From: Chloroflexota bacterium | Lineage (GTDB): Bacteria > Chloroflexota > Ktedonobacteria > Ktedonobacterales > Ktedonobacteraceae | Reading direction: 5' to 3' | NCBI GenBank assembly: GCA_005881995.1 | Contig: VBHV01000071.1 | Span: 1 to 5,823 of the forward strand | DNA: 5,823 nucleotides | Shown: positions 1-5,344 of the stretch, in pieces | Numbering within the stretch: the first letter of the stretch is position 1 | Layout of the letters: each line of letters begins with the position of its first letter | Notes under the pieces: model-generated | What the model was told of the DNA's origin: nothing | The model's input: the letters and a program-made list of their open reading frames with translations, nothing else | Database searches by the model: none | Program-made: the position numbers and the translations under genes

Positions 1-845
1 GCCAGCTGGCTGATATGCACCAGTCCGTCCGCCCCTCCCAGGTCCACAAAGGCCCCGAAGTTGGCGAGATTGCTGACGATGCCACGTCGTACTTCCCCTG
101 GCTTCAACTCGTCAAGGAGCTCCTCGCGACGGCGCTGCCTCCACTCCTGGACGGCCAGGCGCTCGGAGAGGATCAGGCGGTTGCGCGCGCGATTGATCTC
201 GATGATTTTGAGCTGGAGCTCTTTATCTTTCATACTCTGGAGCTTGGCCGCCGTCTCCTGATTATCACCGCCCTGCGCCACTTCCTCGCGCTTGAGGTTC
301 AAAATCTGGGAGATGGGGACGAAGCCGCGAATACCGGCGACATCGACAATTAAGCCCCCCTTATTGTAATCGATGACCCTGGCCCTGAGCAGTTCGTTAT
401 TCTTGTACTGCTCTTCAGCGACGCGCCACTGGCGCTCCGCATTTGCCCGCTTGAGAGAGAGCAACGCGTGCCCATCTGGTGTTTCTGGCTGGATGACATA
501 GACGAGGACTTTGTCATTCAGGTGCAGGTTTTCAAAAGACCAGTCGCCACTCGCGGGTAACTCTCGCGTGGAGAGGACGCCCTCCGACTTGAGACCAATA
601 TCGACCAGGATCTCATCCTGGTCAATACGCACGATTACGCCATCGACTACATCGCCGCGCTTGATATTGATGGGAGTGGTAGATGCCGCGAGCAACGCTT
701 CCATTTCGTTGAAGTCGTTCATCTCTTCGGGGCTGCTGTTGTTTTTCCCTTGTTCGTCGTTTCCTTCGTACATTGTCTGTACCCGTCCACTTTTAAGATT
801 TGCCGCTGGCATTGTCGAAAGGTCGCCGTGCTTGTGTGCTTGCAT
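1..845 (-). CDS. rpsA: 30S ribosomal protein S1, N-terminal part (cut by left window edge)
   Basis: S1 binds mRNA on the 30S subunit and helps it dock for translation initiation, through tandem OB-fold S1 domains. The 281 visible residues show domain 1 at about 61-132 (begins IKRGDVVDG, with VDIGLKSEGV), domain 2 at about 150-228 (GGLIVDVAGIRGFVPISQ) and the start of domain 3 from about 248 (GEVRRGIVSNLANFGAFVDL, then ADGLVHISQL). That domain-3 sequence is typical of S1 proteins. The reading frame continues off the left edge, so the C-terminal domains are missing here. I chose the ATG at 845 because AAGGGGG lies 10 nt upstream; the in-frame stop is at 873-875. In-frame ATGs at 812, 773 and 722 have poorer ribosome-binding sites, although 773 or 722 would give a shorter tail before domain 1. 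The first 48 residues are hydrophilic and low in conservation signals. Family assignment is firm; the exact start is not. Confidence 0.93.
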   Translation of the reverse strand, partial: MQAHKHGDLSTMPAANLKSGRVQTMYEGNDEQGKNNSSPEEMNDFNEMEALLAASTTPINIKRGDVVDGVIVRIDQDEILVDIGLKSEGVLSTRELPASGDWSFENLHLNDKVLVYVIQPETPDGHALLSLKRANAERQWRVAEEQYKNNELLRARVIDYNKGGLIVDVAGIRGFVPISQILNLKREEVAQGGDNQETAAKLQSMKDKELQLKIIEINRARNRLILSERLAVQEWRQRRREELLDELKPGEVRRGIVSNLANFGAFVDLGGADGLVHISQL

Positions 846-858
846 GGGTAAAATACCC
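846..858 (-). promoter_or_regulatory. Small hairpin between the rpsA ribosome-binding site and start codon
   Basis: The minus strand reads GGGTA-TTT-TACCC immediately before the ATG. This is a perfect 5-bp inverted repeat with a 3-nt loop. Folding would hide part of the G-rich Shine-Dalgarno run and place a stem against the start codon. A role in translational control of S1 is an inference. Confidence 0.4.
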
Positions 859-862
859 CCTT
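856..862 (-). promoter_or_regulatory. Shine-Dalgarno site for rpsA
   Basis: AAGGGGG on the minus strand, with 10 nt before the ATG at 845. It is the best ribosome-binding site among the four possible in-frame starts and decides the start chosen. Its 3' G residues overlap the small hairpin at 846-858. Confidence 0.5.
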
Positions 863-902
863 CGATCCACGGTTATTTCCCATCCATTGAACGCCCGCCA
901 TT

Positions 903-939
903 TCTGGTAGATGTGCTCTGTTTTTCGTTCGTCTGGTAG
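903..939. repeat. 8-bp direct repeat in rpsA leader
   Basis: TCTGGTAG occurs at 903-910 and again at 932-939, which is CTACCAGA in the rpsA leader sense. Two exact copies lie 29 nt apart in non-coding DNA. This may be chance. Confidence 0.3.
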
Positions 940-1053
940 CTGTTCATCTGCTGCAAAGGGACGAAATGACTGCACACCGGGACCCTTGGGGATACGTCAT
1001 TGGACTTGGGCTTATCGGAGGAGGCTGCTCTGGCTGGGATTGCTTCCGCGTTT

Positions 1054-1088
1054 TCGGTCTCGGCTGGTTCTTCTTTTGCTGAGACCGA
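1054..1088 (-). promoter_or_regulatory. Stem-loop in rpsA leader
   Basis: In the leader RNA sense, TCGGTCTC pairs perfectly with GAGACCGA. The stem continues past one A:C mismatch with two more pairs (AGC opposite GCC). The 13-nt loop is A/G-rich and reads AAAAGAAGAACCA. There is no U-tract after it, so it is not a standard terminator. An unstructured A-rich loop could attract S1 itself, which favours A/U-rich single strands; that link is an inference. Confidence 0.45.
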
Positions 1089-1103
1089 CCAAAATTCGAC
1101 AAC

Positions 1104-1125
1104 AAACGGTGTCCTAAAAACGGTG
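1104..1125. repeat. 8-bp direct repeat
   Basis: AAACGGTG is present at 1104-1111 and 1118-1125, separated by TCCTAA. The 14-bp period is not an exact helical turn. It lies in the rpsA leader and its role is unknown. Confidence 0.3.
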
Positions 1126-1211
1126 CTACGAAACACTGCTCGCAGACAGGTAAGCCGTGATACGGACATAATAAGAGCCTGAGCACAGTATACCCCCCAC
1201 TCGATGCTCTA

Positions 1212-1240
1212 ATTATACCAAAAGCCTTCCATGAATGCAA
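1212..1240 (-). promoter_or_regulatory. Promoter for rpsA (extended -10)
   Basis: The minus strand has TGG-TATAAT (1220 down to 1212), a perfect -10 hexamer with an extended-10 TG. A weak -35 TTGCAT lies at 1240-1235 with a 17-nt spacer. Transcription would begin near 1205. This is the best sigma-70-like promoter upstream of rpsA. Confidence 0.55.
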
Positions 1241-1331
1241 GACAATACACAACCTATTTAGCAGATTGCTCCGATGTTTATTTATCTGCCATATTGTATC
1301 ATACGTTTGCAAGCGGTTCCAAATGCAGTAA

Positions 1332-1340
1332 TGCTACAAT
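1332..1340 (+). promoter_or_regulatory. Extended -10 promoter for the Nudix gene, probably leaderless
   Basis: TGC-TACAAT is an extended -10 element that ends 6 nt before the ATG at 1347, so the predicted transcription start falls on or beside the start codon. The only -35-like match, TTGCAA at 1307-1312, is 22 nt away, which is too far; the TG extension would compensate. No Shine-Dalgarno sequence precedes the ATG, which agrees with a leaderless mRNA. Confidence 0.5.
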
Positions 1341-1346
1341 AATTTT

Positions 1347-1955
1347 ATGGATATAAGGAAGAGTAACGAAGTTCTGCTAGCGCTGCGTGCCCGTCTGAAG
1401 CCAGTGGAACTCGCCAATGAATTGATAGATGCGCTTGAAGGCCATCGCCCACTTGCTCGTAAGGCAGCGGTATTGATAGGACTTTTTGAGCAGGAAGAGG
1501 AACTCTACCTCGCGTTTATTCGCCGTGCCACCACGCTGCGCTCACATAGCGGCGAGATAGCCTTTCCTGGCGGCTCGGTTGACTTGACCGACGCCTCTCC
1601 GGTGGAGACGGCGCTGCGTGAAGCGCAGGAGGAGATCGGGTTGGATCCATCCAGGGTAGAGGTACTTGGCATTCTGCCACCTGTGTTTACGGTGGTCAGC
1701 AACTTCTTGATTACACCGGTGATCGCCTATTTACCCCAGGGACCCGGTACCTTGCAATTGCAGGCGAGTGAGGTTGACGAAGTGCTGCTGCTACCTTTAT
1801 ATGCCCTGGCCGATCCTACTATTCATCACACCGAGGAGTGGACACGCGGTGGTGTGGCGCGCACCGTTTATTTTTACGATTATGGGCCATATCGTATCTG
1901 GGGCGCAACCGCGCGCATGCTTAATGCGCTGTTGGAATTGTTGAATACTCCATAA
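1347..1955 (+). CDS. Nudix hydrolase, CoA-pyrophosphatase-like (NudL/NUDT7 type)
   Basis: This family cleaves coenzyme A and its derivatives at the pyrophosphate bond, using Mg or Mn ions, to give phosphopantetheine and 3',5'-ADP. The 202-residue protein has the CoA-type signature LRSHSGEIAFPGG (64-76), directly followed by the Nudix helix TALREAQEEIGL (88-99) with REAQEE as the metal-binding core. As in E. coli NudL, the spacing uses D82 where a classical Nudix box has Glu. LPP at 110-112 and the C-terminal IWGATARML (184-192) also match NudL-like proteins. Length is normal for the family. The gene starts at an ATG without a ribosome-binding site, just after a -10 box. It is divergent from rpsA and 45 nt before the next gene. 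The substrate is assigned by family; other nucleotide diphosphates are possible. Confidence 0.88.
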   Translation: MDIRKSNEVLLALRARLKPVELANELIDALEGHRPLARKAAVLIGLFEQEEELYLAFIRRATTLRSHSGEIAFPGGSVDLTDASPVETALREAQEEIGLDPSRVEVLGILPPVFTVVSNFLITPVIAYLPQGPGTLQLQASEVDEVLLLPLYALADPTIHHTEEWTRGGVARTVYFYDYGPYRIWGATARMLNALLELLNTP

Positions 1956-1967
1956 GTCATAGTTCCC

Positions 1968-1995
1968 TTGATTCTTTTCGTTCGTTGAATACAAT
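1968..1995 (+). promoter_or_regulatory. Promoter for the membrane-anchored protein gene
   Basis: TTGATT (1968-1973), a 16-nt spacer and TACAAT (1990-1995) make a good sigma-70-like promoter in the gap after the Nudix gene. The predicted start of transcription is at about 2001-2002, which coincides with the ATG at 2001. The downstream gene therefore probably has its own promoter. Confidence 0.5.
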
Positions 1996-2000
1996 AGAAG

Positions 2001-2501
2001 ATGTGGTTACACATATTTGCTTGTCGTCTCTCCTGTAGCGCGTTTCCTGTAGATTGTTTTGTGAAGCGGTTGGGCTTTGGTCCCCCAGTGGAGAAAACTG
2101 TGACGTTGCCAACACCTGATGCTCAGTCTTCAAGATTTCTGTCTCAACACACACAACCTACTCCTGCTATTCCTGCTACTCCGTCTACTCACTCGATGCC
2201 TTTTGCTCCCCTTTCGTCGACTCCTCCGATGCCATCTGAGTCTGTGACAGAACCATCTGAGATGTATGCGCGTAGGCACGCCACTGAGTTTGCCGGGCAT
2301 TCCTGGGATCTCGCGACTGGTGGCTTGAAGACCTTAACTGCGAAACGTGAACTTCCTCCGCGCCCTGGGAGACGTGTCGGCGAGCCGACGGCTTCGGCAT
2401 CGGTACAGCGTAGTTATACGTTTGCCCTGGTGATCCTGGCATGCGTCGTGGTCATGCTAATAAGCGGGGGCATTGTCTTATTTGTGCTGCTCCAGCCCTG
2501 A
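2001..2501 (+). CDS. Hypothetical Pro/Ser/Thr-rich protein with C-terminal membrane anchor
   Basis: I do not recognise this gene's family. From the ATG at 2001 it encodes 166 residues. Residues about 35-86 are rich in Pro, Thr and Ser with short PAI/PAT/PST repeats, suggesting an unfolded linker. Residues 90-138 are mixed and basic. Residues about 141-164 (FALVILACVVVMLISGGIVL...) form one strong membrane segment, leaving only QP after it. Basic residues just before the segment (KR at 115-116, RR at 124-125) suggest the long N-terminal part is cytoplasmic, as in a tail-anchored protein. The start is uncertain. ATG 2001 has AGAAG directly adjacent and fits a leaderless mRNA. GTG at 2100 (residue 34) has GTGGAG six nt upstream and would remove a Cys-rich stretch unlike the rest. 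The stop codon lies in a stem-loop shared with the convergent gene. Confidence 0.62.
   Translation: MWLHIFACRLSCSAFPVDCFVKRLGFGPPVEKTVTLPTPDAQSSRFLSQHTQPTPAIPATPSTHSMPFAPLSSTPPMPSESVTEPSEMYARRHATEFAGHSWDLATGGLKTLTAKRELPPRPGRRVGEPTASASVQRSYTFALVILACVVVMLISGGIVLFVLLQP
2162..2188 (+). repeat. Three 9-bp tandem repeats in coding sequence
   Basis: TCCTGCTAT, TCCTGCTAC and TCCGTCTAC follow one another and encode part of the P-A-I / P-A-T / P-S-T run of the membrane-anchored protein. This looks like slippage-type expansion of a proline-rich linker. Confidence 0.55.
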
Positions 2502-2529
2502 TGAAACGGGCCGATTTGCTTCATCGGGG
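2496..2529. terminator. Stem-loop between convergent genes (possible bidirectional terminator)
   Basis: CCCTGATGAA (2496-2505) pairs with TTCATCGGGG (2520-2529): a 10-bp stem with one T/G wobble and a 14-nt loop. It overlaps the TGA stop of the plus-strand membrane-protein gene and lies 20 nt past the stop of the minus-strand hydrolase gene. No T-run follows on either strand, so it is not a canonical intrinsic terminator. It may instead protect 3' ends. Confidence 0.45.
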
Positions 2530-2549
2530 GATATAAGCAAGGGAGGCTG

Positions 2550-3497
2550 CTACGAATATACTGCTGGGACGCCATGTAGCGTGGTGGCGTTGCGAACGGC
2601 TTTAACGATAGCGCGCGCTAACGTTGTTGCGGCTGCTGCTCCGATAGCGCTGGTTTGCGATACTGCTATGGACGAGCCATGCAGGATTTGTGAACCTGGT
2701 CCCAGCGCAAGCGCAAACACAGTATCTCCATCAAACATAGTATGCGCAGGATGAATAGCCTGTGCCATCCCATCGTGTGCCATTTGCGCGACTTTATTGG
2801 TCTGCTCTTTGGTCAACGCGGCGTTGGTGGCGACAACGGCAATAGTTGTATTGCCAAAGGGATTACCTGCCAGGAAATCTGGGCCGTCAGAGCGGCGCGT
2901 GCCCGCGATAACCGTTTGTGCCCGCGGGTCAACTATGTCACCCACGGCATTGACGACGACGATTGCGCCAACCAGTGTGCCATCAGAAAGCAACATGCTG
3001 GCTGAACCAAGCCCGCCTTTCGTCATGAAGTTTGGTCCGGCCATCTTGCCTACTGTAGCGCCTGTGCCCGCGCCAACTGTGCCCTGCGCAACCGGTTCAC
3101 TGCTGGCTTGTTCGCATGCGCGGTAGCCTGCGGAGGCATCGGGACGAATACTGGCCGGGCCAAATGCCAGGTCGAAGATGGCGGCTGCCGGGACGATTGG
3201 TACGCGCGCGACGCCTGTGTCGTAGCCGATGCCGCGTTCTTCCAGGTAGAGCATGACACCGCTCGCCGCATCGAGTCCGAAGGCGCTGCCGCCAGTAAGC
3301 ACGATGGCGTTGACACCTTCAACGAGGATCATGGGGCGCAGCAGGTCGGTTTCGCGTGTGGCGGGCGCACCGCCGCGTACATCGACGCCGCCCATAGCGG
3401 GTGTGTCGCAGAGGATAACGGTGCAGCCTGTGCCTGCCTCAAGGTTGGTGTCGTGCCCCACACGAATGCCGGGGATATCGGTGATGTCGTCGTGCAT
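2550..3497 (-). CDS. P1 family (DmpA/NylC-like) self-processing Ntn hydrolase
   Basis: Members of this family are aminopeptidases, D-esterases or amide hydrolases such as DmpA and the nylon-oligomer hydrolase NylC. They cut themselves to expose an N-terminal Ser or Thr nucleophile. The 315-residue protein begins with the family-typical DIPGIRVGHDTN (7-18) and has the glycine-rich VLTGGSAFGLDAASGVM (66-82). It then has GAGTGATVGKMAG (142-154) and, around the processing site, FGNTTIAVVATNAALTK (214-230). By comparison with NylC, cleavage is predicted between Asn216 and Thr217, making Thr217 the nucleophile; DmpA uses Gly/Ser. HDGMAQAIHPAHTMFDGDTVFAL (241-263) is also conserved. Length is normal and there is no signal peptide, so it is probably cytoplasmic. 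The ATG lies 2 nt after the stop of the pentapeptide gene. AGAGAGG is 14 nt upstream, which is long, so translational coupling is likely. Substrate is unknown. Confidence 0.9.
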   Translation of the reverse strand: MHDDITDIPGIRVGHDTNLEAGTGCTVILCDTPAMGGVDVRGGAPATRETDLLRPMILVEGVNAIVLTGGSAFGLDAASGVMLYLEERGIGYDTGVARVPIVPAAAIFDLAFGPASIRPDASAGYRACEQASSEPVAQGTVGAGTGATVGKMAGPNFMTKGGLGSASMLLSDGTLVGAIVVVNAVGDIVDPRAQTVIAGTRRSDGPDFLAGNPFGNTTIAVVATNAALTKEQTNKVAQMAHDGMAQAIHPAHTMFDGDTVFALALGPGSQILHGSSIAVSQTSAIGAAAATTLARAIVKAVRNATTLHGVPAVYS

Positions 3498-3499
3498 AC

Positions 3500-4597
3500 T
3501 TATTTTTGTAGCCTCTCTAATTCCCGCGCCTTCTCTTCAGCAGGTTTGATGACTTTTTCCTCAAGTGAGGCAAGCAGGTCTGTCAATCCTTTGTAATGGT
3601 ATCCTGGAAGGACCCAGGGATATTGTTTAAAGTCGGGGAACAGGTTGTACAATCTTCTCATTCCATTGAGGAGCGGCTGTACGGGTACAACCGTTTTTGG
3701 TAGAATAGCCCGCAGTTCTTGTGAAATGCTTTTGTAGGGTGAGAGATCCGCAATGATAAAGCGGGCGATATGGGCAAGCGTCCTTACTTTCTCCGAAAAA
3801 TCGCGACTCAGAGGTTGTTCGAAGTTGAATAAGATGGGCGAATAATGCCGTTTGCGCAGTTCATCCCTTATTGTCTCAAGTATGGGTTTACGCTCGGGCG
3901 TAAAACGCCCCATGATCAATACAACATTGGAAGTAATGGTGTTGACGACTTCGCCGATGCTTTTGTTGTTCAGGAGCAAATAGATGAACTGTGCTATATC
4001 CAGGGTGTCCACCGCAATGGCAGGCTCATTGGAGAACGTGATAATCAGATTTGTCTGATTTGCTCCTTCCAGGTGTACATCCCAGGCGGAAAGTCCGCAG
4101 ACGGAGCATCCCGTTAAGTTTGCCTTTCTTAGATTTGTTTCGACTAGAATGGCGTAGTTCAGTACAGCCTCGTTCAGATTTGCTCCGGTCAAATCGGTCT
4201 CTCTCAAAATAGCCATCGTCAGGTTTGCCGAAGTAAGCTCGGCACCGGCAAGCCTCGCTGCTGTTAGGTCGGCTTTCCAGAGCCTTGCAGCCGTGAGATT
4301 AGCCCTGCTGAGGTCCGCAAAGGTGATATCTGCGAATCCGAGATCGGCCTTATGGAGATTGGCTTCGTGGAGATCCGCCTCTAAGAGCGTTGCTCCAAAC
4401 AGATTGGCCCCTTGCAAGTCTGTCGAGGCAAGATCAGCTCCATTGAGGTTTGTCGCGCTCAGATTGACTGCTTGCAAATTTGCGCCGGCAAGACCTGCCT
4501 CGTGGAGGTCCGGTTGTATGTCAGGGTTCTTTTTTCTCCATTCGTTCCAGGGAATAGATCCCTGCTTGAGAATACTGAGTTGTTGCCGATTCGCCAT
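3500..4597 (-). CDS. Pentapeptide-repeat protein fused to a TIR/Rossmann-like C-terminal domain
   Basis: The 365-residue protein has three parts. Residues 29-163 are 27 uninterrupted pentapeptides of the A(D/N)LXX type, with Leu or Ile at every fifth position from 31 to 161. This predicts a right-handed four-sided beta-helix of almost seven coils. Residues 164-225 (CSVCGLSAWDVHLEGANQ..., then IAQFIYLLLNN) form a linker with a short helix. Residues 226-345 look alpha/beta: VVLIMGRF, then helix PILETIRDELRKR, strand YSPILFNFE, then LAHIARFIIADLSPYKSISQEL and VVPVQPLL. The order of strands and the ADL...QEL pair resemble TIR-like or deoxyribosyltransferase-like nucleotide-binding folds. That resemblance is my inference; I recall similar, uncharacterised pentapeptide fusions in cyanobacteria. 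The C-terminus (about 345-365) is charged and helical. AGAGG sits 7 nt before the ATG. It is the first gene of an operon with the P1 hydrolase. No signal peptide is seen. Confidence 0.88.
   Translation of the reverse strand: MANRQQLSILKQGSIPWNEWRKKNPDIQPDLHEAGLAGANLQAVNLSATNLNGADLASTDLQGANLFGATLLEADLHEANLHKADLGFADITFADLSRANLTAARLWKADLTAARLAGAELTSANLTMAILRETDLTGANLNEAVLNYAILVETNLRKANLTGCSVCGLSAWDVHLEGANQTNLIITFSNEPAIAVDTLDIAQFIYLLLNNKSIGEVVNTITSNVVLIMGRFTPERKPILETIRDELRKRHYSPILFNFEQPLSRDFSEKVRTLAHIARFIIADLSPYKSISQELRAILPKTVVPVQPLLNGMRRLYNLFPDFKQYPWVLPGYHYKGLTDLLASLEEKVIKPAEEKARELERLQK
4109..4513 (-). repeat. 15-bp periodic array encoding 27 pentapeptides
   Basis: The DNA has a degenerate 15-bp period across 405 bp, exactly 27 units with no frame-breaking gap, encoding residues 29-163 of the pentapeptide protein. 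Copies differ enough that the signal is clearer in protein than in DNA. It is coding, not a CRISPR or intergenic repeat. Confidence 0.85.
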
Positions 4598-4604
4598 TCA
4601 GTTG

Positions 4605-4609
4605 CCTCT
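4605..4609 (-). promoter_or_regulatory. Shine-Dalgarno site for the pentapeptide gene
   Basis: AGAGG on the minus strand, 7 nt before the ATG at 4597. The spacing is ideal and supports the start chosen. Confidence 0.55.
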
Positions 4610-4626
4610 GGGTTATAATTCACATC

Positions 4627-4635
4627 AGTATAGCA
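4627..4635 (-). promoter_or_regulatory. Extended -10 promoter for the pentapeptide/P1 hydrolase operon
   Basis: TGC-TATACT on the minus strand (4635 down to 4627) gives a predicted transcription start near 4620 and a leader of about 23 nt containing AGAGG. I see no good -35 at 16-18 nt, so it would depend on the TG extension. A TATAAT on the opposite strand (4614-4619) has no -35 at a sensible distance. Confidence 0.45.
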
Positions 4636-4664
4636 CAATATCAAATCCTATCATTGCTTCGTGC

Positions 4665-4694
4665 TTGTTGTGACCTGCAATGACTATCTATTAT
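4665..4694 (+). promoter_or_regulatory. Possible promoter for the Uma2 gene
   Basis: TTGTTG (4665-4670), an 18-nt spacer and TATTAT (4689-4694) could drive the Uma2 gene, giving a leader of about 45 nt. The match is moderate. If correct, transcription starts downstream of the in-frame ATG at 4680 and rules that start out. Confidence 0.35.
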
Positions 4695-4731
4695 CGTAGT
4701 TGTAGAGAAAAGGGTTGTTCACCGGGAGCAG

Positions 4732-4738
4732 AAAGGGG
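4732..4738 (+). promoter_or_regulatory. Shine-Dalgarno site for the Uma2 gene
   Basis: AAAGGGG, 7 nt before the ATG at 4746. This fixes the start at 4746 rather than the in-frame ATG at 4680, which has no ribosome-binding site. Confidence 0.65.
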
Positions 4739-4745
4739 CAAAACG

Positions 4746-5333
4746 ATGGCTGCTGATCCTCGTGGATTGTCGATGAGCGTCGAAGAATACCTGGAGCTTG
4801 ATCGCAACAGCCTTGATACGCGCTACGAATACATCGATGGCTATGTTTATATGCTGGCTGGAGGCACTGCCGATCATTCTACCATAGGTATCAACGTTAT
4901 TACCTTGCTGCATCGTCTGTTGCACAGCAGTTCATGCCGGGTGTACAACTCCGATTTACGTGTGCGTCTCTCAAAAAAACGGTTTGTCTACCCGGATGTC
5001 ACAGTTAGCTGCGACCCGCGAGATCGCGGAAAGATCGATATTGTAGAGTATCCACGCCTGATTGTTGAAGTGCTATCTCCAAGTACAGAAGGCTATGATC
5101 GCGGCAGAAAGTTTTCTTATTATCGCGCATGCCCTGTTTTACAGGAGTATGTCCTGATTGATGCACAGAGGCAGGCGGTGGAGGTCTTCAGACGAGAAAC
5201 AGAAAACCTGTGGACGCTGCACCCCTTTGGTCCGGGCGATACTATAGAACTGACAAGTATCGGTGTCAGTTTTCTCATCGATGCTGTCTATGAGAATGTG
5301 ATGCTGCCGGATGATTCACCCGCTGACGCGTAG
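4746..5333 (+). CDS. Uma2 family PD-(D/E)XK nuclease-fold protein
   Basis: Uma2 proteins (DUF820) share the fold of restriction endonucleases and occur in many copies in cyanobacteria and Chloroflexota; their biological role is mostly unknown. The 195-residue protein shows the family pattern in order: MSVEEYLEL (10-18), RYEYIDGYVYML (26-37) with the first acidic residue, H44 in the ADHS motif, then VYPDVTV (81-87) with putative metal-binding Asp84. LIVEVLSPST (105-114) follows with Glu108, then DRGRKFSYY (118-126) with Lys122, and EYVLID (134-139). The acidic and lysine residues expected for catalysis are all present, so it may be an active nuclease. Length is typical. It is divergent from the pentapeptide operon, with about 148 nt between starts, and convergent with the kinase-like gene (29-nt gap). 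No partner toxin, antitoxin or methylase gene is visible beside it. Confidence 0.9.
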   Translation: MAADPRGLSMSVEEYLELDRNSLDTRYEYIDGYVYMLAGGTADHSTIGINVITLLHRLLHSSSCRVYNSDLRVRLSKKRFVYPDVTVSCDPRDRGKIDIVEYPRLIVEVLSPSTEGYDRGRKFSYYRACPVLQEYVLIDAQRQAVEVFRRETENLWTLHPFGPGDTIELTSIGVSFLIDAVYENVMLPDDSPADA

Positions 5334-5344
5334 AATTCGATGAA

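Larger units (their letters stand above)
846..1205 (-). promoter_or_regulatory. Long non-coding leader of rpsA
   Basis: This stretch lies between the rpsA start and its best upstream promoter, giving a predicted leader of about 360 nt. I find no convincing gene on either strand: the open frames here have unnatural composition and no good ribosome-binding sites. It holds a strong hairpin (1054-1088), two short direct repeats (903-939 and 1104-1125) and the start-site hairpin. A second, weaker -10-like TATACT lies at 1187-1192. Long structured leaders are known for ribosomal protein genes that are controlled by their own product. I do not recognise a named leader family. Confidence 0.45.

Noticed and set aside
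15..939. Plus-strand open frames across the rpsA region
   Set aside because: The minus strand encodes unmistakable S1 domains in one continuous frame, so these are antisense shadows.
911..1182. Short plus-strand open frames in the rpsA-Nudix gap
   Set aside because: They overlap each other, have no ribosome-binding site and show no recognisable domain. The region reads better as a leader.
944..1312. Open frame of 122 codons on the minus strand upstream of rpsA
   Set aside because: It has no family resemblance, unnatural composition and no ribosome-binding site. It also contains the rpsA promoter and leader hairpin.
2742..3596. Long plus-strand open frames opposite the P1 hydrolase
   Set aside because: They are antisense to a clearly recognised protein with conserved family motifs. 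Their translations are low-complexity shadows rich in Ala, Pro and Cys.
4109..4513. Periodic repeat resembling a CRISPR or satellite array
   Set aside because: The 15-bp period is in frame and encodes pentapeptides. There are no spacers or identical repeats.
4293..4673. Plus-strand open frame with a repeated LRSAK/WRSAS pattern
   Set aside because: The repeat is the antisense reading of the pentapeptide array and has no independent coding evidence.
4680..4745. Upstream in-frame ATG extending the Uma2 protein by 22 residues
   Set aside because: There is no ribosome-binding site, and the ATG lies inside a possible promoter. ATG 4746 has AAAGGGG at 7 nt, and the family usually begins near the MSVEEYLEL motif.
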